Assembly: GCA_016287995.1 (NCBI GenBank)
Contig: JAEEXW010000057.1
Coordinates: 1 to 11,125, forward strand
Reading direction: 5' to 3'
DNA: 11,125 bases
Origin: Bacteroidales bacterium
GTDB lineage: Bacteria; Bacteroidota; Bacteroidia; Bacteroidales; UBA3824
The position numbers and the translations under genes are program-made. Positions 6,081-11,125 of the stretch are shown here, piece by piece (position 1 is the first letter of the stretch; every line of letters starts with the position of its first letter). Under the pieces are notes generated by a model that searched no databases, was not told where the DNA came from, and saw only the letters and a list, made by a program, of their open reading frames with translations.

Positions 6081-6366
6081 AAAAAAGGCGTGGAATCACT
6101 CATTTATGCCCGTTCCATTAATTGAGGCCTTCGAACTGCCCATCTTGTTTAGAACGAGCAACGAAGACCCACGCTTTATGCAAAAACATACGGACACACC
6201 TACGGTATACCGTACAGTTATATACATAATCCCATGGGCATCTATCGCTGCTATGTTCTTGAAACAAGATTGAAGTGTTCGAAGTTTCAATTAATCAAAA
6301 ACAAAGCGTAAATAAACGCCTTAATCTAAAAAACTACTCCGCCCGCCCTACAAGCAGCGGACTTCG
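6081..6366 (-). ncRNA. Structured rod-shaped ncRNA, candidate 6S-like / Bacteroidales-specific RNA
   Basis: The minus strand folds into a long rod. Perfect paired segments, outside to inside: 6085-6091 with 6316-6322; 6117-6125 with 6287-6295 (9 bp); 6129-6136 with 6277-6284 (8 bp); 6142-6150 with 6262-6270 (9 bp); 6151-6155 with 6255-6259; 6157-6160 with 6249-6252; 6162-6167 with 6241-6247 (one bulge); 6168-6171 with 6235-6238; 6176-6180 with 6225-6229. The tip holds a 14-bp palindrome (6201-6214). The 3' end is followed by six U (6081-6086). A -7 box TACTTTTG (6372-6379) lies just upstream, giving about 285 nt. A separate 5' hairpin pairs 6338-6342 with 6357-6361. This order of many short helices in a single rod is unlike coding sequence, and a 64-codon frame inside (6096-6290) is probably spurious. 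A rod with internal loops is the shape of 6S RNA, the RNA polymerase-binding regulator; a match to the Bacteroidales-1 RNA class is also possible. Class assignment is uncertain; the RNA itself is well supported. Confidence 0.7.
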
Positions 6367-6371
6367 CGTTG

Positions 6372-6379
6372 CAAAAGTA
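6372..6379 (-). promoter_or_regulatory. -7 promoter element of the structured RNA
   Basis: On the minus strand this reads TACTTTTG, fitting TAnnTTTG. The expected -33 TTTG is not evident in the AT-rich sequence upstream, so the promoter is only partly supported. Confidence 0.5.
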
Positions 6380-6435
6380 AGAAATATTTTGGGAAAAATT
6401 AAAAAGTAAAAAGAAAAATTGCGAAAAAAAAGTGC

Positions 6436-6443
6436 TACCTTTG
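6436..6443 (+). promoter_or_regulatory. -7 promoter element of the acetyltransferase gene
   Basis: TACCTTTG fits TAnnTTTG and lies 28 bases before the ATG at 6472. A -33 element at the normal distance is weak. It diverges from the RNA promoter at 6372-6379. Between 6380 and 6435 I see only AT-rich spacer. Confidence 0.55.
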
Positions 6444-6471
6444 CGGCACATTTATTATCAAACAAACGAAT

Positions 6472-7041
6472 ATGAAAATAAGATTTGCAACGCCGGAAGA
6501 CGCGGCACAGATTCTAAAAATTTACGCCTATTATGTTGAAAATACGGCGATTACATTTGAATGGCAAATCCCTTCCGTGGAAGAGTTTGCAAAAAGAATT
6601 GAAAACACACTCTCCTTTTATCCCTACATCGTCGCCGAGGAAGACGGCGTGATAAAAGGTTACGCCTACGCCTCGCGTTTCAGAGTCCGCAAGGCTTACG
6701 ACTGGTGCATAGAAACTTCGATTTATATCGACAAAGACTGCCGCCGTAACAGCCTCGGAACACTGCTTTTGTCAGAACTCGAAAGACTTCTCAGTCTTCA
6801 AGGCATTCTAAACGTAAACGCAAGTATCACAACATCTTGCGACCCCGATGACAAATACGTAACAAATGCAAGCCGTTATTTTCACGAAAAAAACGGTTAC
6901 AGGTTTGTGGGCGAGTTTCAAAAATGCGGCTTTAAATTCAACCGCTGGTACAATATGATGTGGATGGAAAAATTCATCGGCGAACATACTGAAAACCATC
7001 CCGCTATAAAAAGCATCAACGAAATAGAAGTTTCATTTTGA
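6472..7041 (+). CDS. GNAT N-acetyltransferase of the phosphinothricin acetyltransferase (PAT/MnaT) type
   Basis: The 189-aa protein is one GNAT domain, transferring acetyl from acetyl-CoA to an amine. It opens with IRFATPEDAAQILKIY and NTAITFEW (residues 3-31). Next come the central strand YIVAEEDGVIKGYAYASRFR and WCIETSIYIDKDCRRNSLGTLLL, where Glu81 sits at the position conserved in PAT enzymes. The C-terminal signature YFHEKNGYRFVGEF...GFKFNRWYNMMWMEK is characteristic of this branch, which acts on phosphinothricin, methionine sulfone or related amino acids. The acetyl-CoA loop, usually R-x-x-G-x-G, reads RRNSLG, with Ser for the first Gly. The last 20 residues extend past the domain. It ends tail to tail with the amide hydrolase gene, overlapping by 9 bases. 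Substrate cannot be told from sequence. Confidence 0.88.
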   Translation: MKIRFATPEDAAQILKIYAYYVENTAITFEWQIPSVEEFAKRIENTLSFYPYIVAEEDGVIKGYAYASRFRVRKAYDWCIETSIYIDKDCRRNSLGTLLLSELERLLSLQGILNVNASITTSCDPDDKYVTNASRYFHEKNGYRFVGEFQKCGFKFNRWYNMMWMEKFIGEHTENHPAIKSINEIEVSF

Positions 7042-8091
7042 GCATTTTAATTCAAAGTGAAACGGCTTCTCAAAATTCCGTTTTCTAAAATACGTAACAG
7101 ACGGCTTTGAAAGGTTCATTATCATTGTCCACTGTGTGCCGTAGTTTGGCGAGGGTTGCGATACCGAAAATACCGCCTCCTGCAATTTCAACGAGTCCAA
7201 AACGCCGCCGGCATTGTCATAAACCTCACAAAGCCGTTTGTAACGGTTATCGCCCTCAATCCAGCCGGCGTTGAGTTTTTCTGCGCAGAGATAATGGTTG
7301 GCAACGGCGGAAGTTTCGGTTACAATCATTTGATTGTCAACATATTCTACAACAACACTTTTGCCCGTTTTGTCTGACATGGCAAAATGATGCGCATAAT
7401 TGATGTCAGAGTGCATGTCAATTCCTTTAAGCAGTTCGACAGCCTCGTCAACGTTGGCGGCTCTTTTTAGAAGATAAGCAAGGGCGGCGGTGGTTGTGAG
7501 GGCGGGTTTGCCGGTGTTTTGATGGGTTTCTGCGTTGTCGCCCGCAACAAGGTCGGCAATGGCAAAGCCTTTTTCGTTGATACCGTCAAGCGCGACAAAA
7601 AGTCCGCTCAACGCCATATACTGTCTCTGAAAACCTTCCGGCAAATATCCCTCGCCAAAGCCGTAAAGCGTTACGTCAAAAGTTGAAATGTTTTCGTAAC
7701 CGTTTTTCGGAAAAGTGTGAAGTACCACACCGACGCCTGTGGGATAGTCAAAATTTCTGCCCATCAAAATTTTGTTGTCGGGCGTTTTGGCGGTTAAAGT
7801 CGAACAGCCGAATTTTGCGGTGTCGGGCATTGCGGGCGGCGTGTAATAGCCTTTTGACAGTAATTTCGCAAGTTGCTGCGCCATATCGTCAGAATTTTTT
7901 GCGCCGCCTGACGAGAGAAATTCGTCAAAACCGTCATCGCCATGAAACTCCATGTAATAAAATCCTTCGTCCAATTTTTCAACCGACATCGCGCCTTTTA
8001 TCATATCTCCAAAGGCTGACCATGTGAAAACCACAGCCAGAACAATCAGTCCTAAAAGGCTGAAAAATAGTATTTTAATTGCTTTTTTCAT
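7033..8091 (-). CDS. Membrane-anchored Ntn-type linear amide C-N hydrolase (choloylglycine hydrolase / penicillin acylase-like)
   Basis: Residues 5-25 form a membrane helix (IKILFFSLLGLIVLAVVFTW) with positive residues before it, so the enzyme domain is predicted on the periplasmic side, tethered to the inner membrane. The Ntn hydrolase start is visible at GCSTLTAKTPDNKILMGRNFDYP: Cys96 would become the N-terminal nucleophile after self-cleavage, with Arg112, Asn113 and Asp115 nearby. Further family features are LSGLFVALDGINEKGFAIAD (about residues 160-180), SVVVEYVDNQMIVTETSAVANHY and YGTQWTMIMNLSKPSVTYF near the end. The family cleaves linear amides such as bile salts, penicillin V or acyl-amino acids. 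This protein belongs to the broad linear-amide branch, so the substrate is open. The ATG is 7 bases after the oxidoreductase stop, so they are cotranscribed. Confidence 0.85.
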   Translation of the reverse strand: MKKAIKILFFSLLGLIVLAVVFTWSAFGDMIKGAMSVEKLDEGFYYMEFHGDDGFDEFLSSGGAKNSDDMAQQLAKLLSKGYYTPPAMPDTAKFGCSTLTAKTPDNKILMGRNFDYPTGVGVVLHTFPKNGYENISTFDVTLYGFGEGYLPEGFQRQYMALSGLFVALDGINEKGFAIADLVAGDNAETHQNTGKPALTTTAALAYLLKRAANVDEAVELLKGIDMHSDINYAHHFAMSDKTGKSVVVEYVDNQMIVTETSAVANHYLCAEKLNAGWIEGDNRYKRLCEVYDNAGGVLDSLKLQEAVFSVSQPSPNYGTQWTMIMNLSKPSVTYFRKRNFEKPFHFELKCSK

Positions 8092-8098
8092 ATTGTGT

Positions 8099-9085
8099 TT
8101 ATTTTTCGTTACAAAGTTTTACGCCCCACTCTTTTCTAAGACTGTCCATTTGCCGCATGATTCGGAGCGTTTCGGCGTGCGGCATTTCAACGGGTTCTGT
8201 GCGTCCCTCTTCGATTGCGCGTTTGCAACATTCCACTTGGTATTCATAACCGGTGATTTGCGGCGGACAGTTCACTTTTTCAACAAGTTTGTAATCTTCG
8301 TCATAAACAGAAAAACTCTGCGGATTGTTGACGTTTTCGACGATTAAAAAGCCTTTGTCGCCGGAGATTATGCCCTGACGGTCGCTTTTTACGATTAGCG
8401 ACGATGAAAGAACCGCGATTTTTCCGTCGTTGTATTCAAGGGTGATTGACTCCTGAGCGTCGATTCCCGTGGGATATTTTATGCAATGCGAAGACACGGA
8501 TTTTATGTCGCTGCCGAAAAACATTGCGGCAAAATTCAGCACGTAAACGCCCAAATCGAGCAACGCTCCGCCTGCCAATTTCGGGTCATACATTCGTTGC
8601 ATTGCGATATTGGGATAACAAAGGTTTGCCGAAAGCATTTTCGGTGTGCCGATAACGCCGCTTTCAACCGCATCTGAAATCATTTTTCGCATAGGCTGGT
8701 AACGAGTCCAAATCGCCTCGGCGAGAAAGACGTGTTTTTCCTGCGAGATTTTTATGAGTTCTTCGGCTTCTTCGGCGTTGACGGTGAAAGCCTTTTCGCA
8801 AAGTACGGGCTTGCCTTTTAGAAGGCACATTTTGGAGTTTTCAAAATGGTGAGAATGAGGCGTTGCGATGTAGATTAAATCTACTTCCGGGTCGTCGGCT
8901 AATTCTTCATACGAACCGTAAGCCTTTGAAAACGAATATTTTTTAGCGAAATTTTCCGCTTTTTCTTTTGAACGCGATGCCACGGCATAAGCCTTTGCGC
9001 AAGTCATTTCTAAGAGTGTAACAGCCATTTTGTCGGCAATCCAGCCCGTGCCGAGTATACCAAGGTTTAAGGGTTTTGAATTCAT
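8099..9085 (-). CDS. Gfo/Idh/MocA-family NAD(P)-dependent oxidoreductase
   Basis: The 328-aa protein has the N-terminal Rossmann dinucleotide fold (LGILGTGWIADKMAVTLLE, G-x-G-x-x-A form, residues 8-26). The strand DLIYIATPHSHHFENS and the family motif VLCEKAFTVNAEEAEELI follow, where Lys of EKAF is the usual catalytic/binding lysine (EKP in most members). The second, beta-rich domain starts around residue 125 and contains GGALLDLGVYVLNFAAMFFG, a typical central motif. Such enzymes oxidise or reduce sugars, inositols or trans-dihydrodiols; similarity of the AEAIWTRYQPM segment to the dihydrodiol-dehydrogenase-like branch is suggestive only. It is cytoplasmic. It precedes the amide hydrolase by 7 bases. 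Upstream, 79 bases separate it from the end of the interrupted lipoprotein gene, with a perfect hairpin but no clear promoter. Confidence 0.92.
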   Translation of the reverse strand: MNSKPLNLGILGTGWIADKMAVTLLEMTCAKAYAVASRSKEKAENFAKKYSFSKAYGSYEELADDPEVDLIYIATPHSHHFENSKMCLLKGKPVLCEKAFTVNAEEAEELIKISQEKHVFLAEAIWTRYQPMRKMISDAVESGVIGTPKMLSANLCYPNIAMQRMYDPKLAGGALLDLGVYVLNFAAMFFGSDIKSVSSHCIKYPTGIDAQESITLEYNDGKIAVLSSSLIVKSDRQGIISGDKGFLIVENVNNPQSFSVYDEDYKLVEKVNCPPQITGYEYQVECCKRAIEEGRTEPVEMPHAETLRIMRQMDSLRKEWGVKLCNEK

Positions 9086-9151
9086 AGTGGGTAAAAGTTT
9101 TTTTTTAAGTTTAGACTTCGATTTGTTGTAAAGGTTTATTTATTAAGTTCT

Positions 9152-9183
9152 AATTGAGTATTGGTTACTTCCAATACTCAATT
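9152..9183 (-). terminator. Perfect 13-bp hairpin at the 3' end of the lipoprotein gene
   Basis: 9152-9164 (AATTGAGTATTGG) and 9171-9183 (CCAATACTCAATT) pair without mismatch around a 6-base loop that contains the TAA stop. The T-run lies on the plus-strand side (after 9183), so for the minus-strand gene it is a hairpin without a proper U-tract. It may act as an attenuator, an mRNA-end stabiliser or a weak terminator between this gene and the oxidoreductase. Confidence 0.5.
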
Positions 9184-9758
9184 TTTCTTGTTAGTTCTTC
9201 TTCTGAAACCTCTTTTGTTACTTGGTCGGTTCTTTTTGTGATGCACTTTGTCCAATTGTTGTGGGAGTCGAAATCCTTGTAAGTAAATTCAAGGAAACCG
9301 CAGGGCTCAAATTTGAACTCGCCGTTGTCTTCACACATTACCGTTGTACATTTTACGCGGTTGCCATCTTTGTCGTATTCGTAATTGGTGAGAAAAATCT
9401 GACCTTCGCAATATACGGTGTCGCGGACTATTTGCGAGCCTTTCCAAACGTAAATTTGCTAGTATTCTATAGCACACTGACTTGTAATACGGCCTGTACT
9501 ATCACGTGTCCATTTTTCCACATCGATAAATTCGCCAGTCTCCTCGTTGTACGAGCGTTGCGGTGTTTCCAATTCAAACAGATTTTTGCCGTCTATGAGA
9601 GTAATTTTCCCGTTTTGGTCAAACTCTATTTTGTTCATTTTTTTAACGTCGCCTTTCAAACCGTAAAATGCAAGGTCGTAGGCTGCATTTTGATTTTGTT
9701 TTGTACCGCACGCCAAAAACATAGCGGCAGCAGAAGCGATTAAAAAATATTTTTTCAT
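9165..9758 (-). pseudogene. Lipoprotein gene interrupted by an in-frame TAG
   Basis: From the ATG at 9756-9758 a 99-codon frame ends at TAG (9459-9461), but the same frame continues without further stops for 97 more codons to TAA at 9165-9167. The N-terminus is a lipoprotein signal (MKKYFLIASAAAMFLACGTK, Cys17). Both halves look coding and alike in style: IEFDQNGKITLIDG and WTRDSTGRITSQ before the stop, then IYVWKGSQIV, TNYEYDKDGNRVKC and FLEFTYKDFDSHNNWTKC after it. These are repeats of the YD/RHS-like beta kind seen in Bacteroidales lipoproteins. Codon 100 was probably a sense codon one base from TAG (for example CAG, AAG, TGG or TAT). The gene is therefore a recent pseudogene, a sequencing error or, less likely, subject to readthrough. 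It begins 16 bases after the redox-protein gene. Function unknown. Confidence 0.8.
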
Positions 9759-9774
9759 AATGTGATGATTTTTT

Positions 9775-10173
9775 TTATTTTAACTTTATTTCCATACTTT
9801 CACCTAATGCGATAATACCGTTGTAGACGCATTGCGGACATTCGCAACGGGGTTTGCCGGAAATTATGGCCTTTAAATCTTTGCAAATTGTAGCGCCGGA
9901 TTTCTCTTTGAACTTTTGAACGATTTGACGCGAAATTCTTGGTGTACCCACACCACCGCTTAAAAATCCTGCAACTATCACTGCGCCAACAATTGCACCG
10001 CAAGTGCCTTCCATTCCGCCCATACCAGCAGAAAATCCAGATGAAATATTTTTTAGCGTCATCTCGTCAACGCCCAATTTGTCAGAAAAAGCCTTCAAAA
10101 CCGCCATTGCACAATTGCAGACACCGTTTTGTTTTAATTCAAAGCCGTAATTAGCACGTTCTTCTATTGTCAT
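9775..10173 (-). CDS. C_GCAxxG_C_C family putative redox protein
   Basis: The 132-aa protein carries the ordered cysteines of this family: Cys19 and Cys21 in NGVCNCAMAVLKAF, Cys58 in GMGGMEGTCGAIVGAVIVAG, Cys97 in GATICKDL, and Cys110, Cys112 and Cys115 in KPRCECPQCVYNG. The glycine-rich central stretch (residues 46-75) and the cysteine spacing are diagnostic. The family is described as putative redox-active or metal-binding; no reaction is established. There is no signal peptide, so it is cytoplasmic. It lies 34 bases after the nucleotidyltransferase gene and 16 bases before the lipoprotein gene, inside a run of minus-strand genes that is probably one transcript. Confidence 0.88.
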   Translation of the reverse strand: MTIEERANYGFELKQNGVCNCAMAVLKAFSDKLGVDEMTLKNISSGFSAGMGGMEGTCGAIVGAVIVAGFLSGGVGTPRISRQIVQKFKEKSGATICKDLKAIISGKPRCECPQCVYNGIIALGESMEIKLK

Positions 10174-10207
10174 TTTTTTCTTTTCAGTTTATTTGAGAAA
10201 CAAAGTA

Positions 10208-10516
10208 TTAACCTAACCTTTCATAAAAAATTTGTCCTACTCTGTCGATATGTTCACCGATAGGAGTGTTTTTTTTTGACTGATAATCAAGCAAATCTAT
10301 ACCGTACAAAAGTTCAAGAGAATCGATTTCGCAGCCAATTTTCAATATCAACCTATAATCAATATTATTACCGATAACAGCAAGGTCAATATCAGAGCCG
10401 GCGCGGTAATTGCCTTTTGCCCTTGAACCGAATATTAAGACTTTTTCTACTTCAATGTACCTACGGAAAACGTCTTGAATTTCTTCAATTACTTTGTCCG
10501 AAAGTCCGAATTTCAT
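10208..10516 (-). CDS. mntA: Minimal nucleotidyltransferase (MntA / HI0073-like), antitoxin of a HEPN-MNT pair
   Basis: The 102-aa protein is a minimal pol-beta-fold nucleotidyltransferase. The signature LIFGSRAKGNYRAGSDIDLAV (residues 27-47) gives the G-S motif (Gly30, Ser31) and the metal-binding Asp42 and Asp44. Asp74 in YGIDLLDY is the likely third carboxylate. Characterised MntA enzymes transfer AMP to a tyrosine on the HEPN partner and thereby neutralise it. The start codon overlaps the end of the HEPN gene by 4 bases, so the two are translationally coupled, as is usual for these pairs. The gene symbol is by family analogy. A role other than antitoxin is possible, since HI0073-type pairs were first described only as a nucleotidyltransferase with its substrate-binding protein. 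Confidence 0.85.
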   Translation of the reverse strand: MKFGLSDKVIEEIQDVFRRYIEVEKVLIFGSRAKGNYRAGSDIDLAVIGNNIDYRLILKIGCEIDSLELLYGIDLLDYQSKKNTPIGEHIDRVGQIFYERLG

Positions 10517-10950
10517 TGATAATCAGGATTATGAGTTAAACATTCAAGTTTTTCGTCAAGTGTTTTGAACAGCAGTGCGAAATCACTGTAAATCAATTTT
10601 ACCGTTGATAATATTTCGTTTTCATCATAAACATGCGTAAAAATATTGCGTGATTTAAGCATCATGCGCCAACCGTCGTGGTCAGAAATGTACCCTGCTT
10701 CAAGCGAAGTTTTTATTACGCCATTAGGACCCGGCATAAACTGAAATCCGCCAAAAGTCAAAAGATCCTGCAAAACCTTCCACGACAATTCAAAAGTATA
10801 TTCAAATCTTTGAACAAGACCTTCCACTTCCAATTCTGACAAGCCATCTAAGGATCTTTCTTCCGTGAGTTCAAGTAGCCTACCGCACGCTTTATGAAAA
10901 TTAGAATACCTCTGTATCCACCTTACATCTCCGCTCATAATAAATTTCAT
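10513..10950 (-). CDS. HEPN-domain protein, HI0074 family (HepT-like toxin / nucleotidyltransferase substrate-binding)
   Basis: The 145-aa protein is all-helical. Its core motif KSRNIFTHVYDE (residues 99-110) contains Arg101, His106 and Tyr108, matching R-x4-H-x-Y. In HEPN toxins the Arg and His form the RNase site, and the Tyr is the residue AMPylated by MntA. The preceding FEYTFELSWKVLQDLLTFGG (about residues 49-68) and the ISDHDGWRMML stretch are typical of the HI0074 group. It is the first gene of its operon, directly followed with overlap by the nucleotidyltransferase gene. ATG at 10950 is used here; a second ATG four codons on (MSGDVRW, 10938) is a good alternative start. A TAnnTTTG box lies about 15 bases upstream of the longer start, which would favour the downstream ATG. 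Confidence 0.85.
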   Translation of the reverse strand: MKFIMSGDVRWIQRYSNFHKACGRLLELTEERSLDGLSELEVEGLVQRFEYTFELSWKVLQDLLTFGGFQFMPGPNGVIKTSLEAGYISDHDGWRMMLKSRNIFTHVYDENEILSTVKLIYSDFALLFKTLDEKLECLTHNPDYQ

Positions 10951-10964
10951 ATAAAAATTTACTG

Positions 10965-10972
10965 CAAAGATA
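10965..10972 (-). promoter_or_regulatory. -7 element of the HEPN-MNT operon promoter
   Basis: On the minus strand this reads TATCTTTG (TAnnTTTG). No good -33 TTTG was found at 19-20 bases, so strength is uncertain. The position suggests a very short leader or use of the second ATG. Confidence 0.5.
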
Positions 10973-11052
10973 ATTACAAATTTTCTAAAATACGAATTTA
11001 TTTTTTGAGCGCAAAGTTACAAAAAAATATTTAAAAAATTTCCTCTTTTCCC

Positions 11053-11083
11053 TTGCAAATCTAATGGTCAATTCTTATATTTG
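11053..11083 (+). promoter_or_regulatory. Bacteroidota-type promoter for the gene at the right edge
   Basis: TTG at 11053-11055, 20 bases, then TATATTTG at 11076-11083 matches the Bacteroidota promoter form. An ATG follows at 11115, leaving a leader of about 25 bases. It is divergent from the HEPN-MNT operon. Confidence 0.65.
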
Positions 11084-11114
11084 CAGATGTTTACAACATT
11101 AATTCACACTAATT

Positions 11115-11125
11115 ATGACAAAAAC
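11115..11125 (+). CDS. First codons of a gene running off the right edge
   Basis: ATG ACA AAA begins 31 bases after a good promoter -7 box and is the first ATG at a reasonable distance. Only three full codons are visible, so the product cannot be named. Confidence 0.45.

Noticed and set aside
6096..6290. A 64-codon minus-strand open frame starting MKLRTLQSCF
   Set aside because: It lies wholly inside the paired segments of the rod-shaped RNA, and its sequence is explained by the base pairing and palindromes. Its product shows no domain or signal. It is better explained as the ncRNA.
7683..8027. Plus-strand open frames within the amide hydrolase region and in the oxidoreductase region (for example 8024-8347)
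   Set aside because: They are antisense to strongly supported enzyme genes and show no protein-family features.
9222..9743. A 173-codon plus-strand open frame
   Set aside because: It is antisense to the amber-interrupted lipoprotein gene, whose own frame has a clear lipoprotein signal and repeat pattern. The plus-strand product has no sensible domain and no promoter.

Overview
The window looks like chromosomal DNA from a Bacteroidales-type member of the Bacteroidota. It is AT-rich. Several genes are preceded by the phylum-specific promoter form (TTTG or TTG, about 19-20 bases, TAnnTTTG). The protein families also fit: a C10 thiol protease lipoprotein, a small DUF3244-like secreted protein, a TPR lipoprotein of the regulator type and a Bacteroides-type IS982 transposase. 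No rRNA, tRNA or CRISPR array is visible. These assignments come from reading the sequence by eye; no database search was run.

Left region (1-3582). A C10 (streptopain-like) protease lipoprotein runs off the left edge on the minus strand. A small secreted beta-rich protein lies just upstream of it and probably shares its operon. A TPR lipoprotein reads away divergently, and good promoters face both ways in the 214-bp gap. The TPR gene stops inside its predicted membrane segment, exactly where a complete IS982-family element begins. On the other side of the element, the 5' end of an unrelated minus-strand gene is also cut. No target duplication is evident, so the element seems to mark a rearrangement or deletion rather than a simple insertion.

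Middle region (3575-6471, all minus strand). An HTH regulator is followed by a 73-aa conserved-looking protein, a 448-aa membrane-anchored coiled-coil protein, an 88-aa orphan and the truncated gene. A nearly identical 36-bp repeat stands before each of the last two. Upstream of the HTH gene, 6081-6366 folds on the minus strand into a long rod of many perfect helices and ends in a U-run. I interpret it as a structured ncRNA, possibly 6S-like, rather than as the 64-codon frame it contains.

Right region (6472-11125). A GNAT acetyltransferase of the phosphinothricin type reads rightward and meets, tail to tail, a long leftward gene series. In transcription order the series is a HEPN (HI0074/HepT-like) protein, a minimal nucleotidyltransferase (MntA-like), a C_GCAxxG_C_C redox-type protein, a lipoprotein interrupted by an in-frame TAG, a Gfo/Idh/MocA oxidoreductase and a membrane-anchored Ntn amide hydrolase. 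The first two look like a HEPN-MNT toxin-antitoxin pair. A strong rightward promoter and the first codons of another gene lie at the right edge.

Most worth following up are the rod-shaped RNA, the double gene truncation at the IS, the repeat-preceded small-gene cassette and the amber-interrupted lipoprotein.
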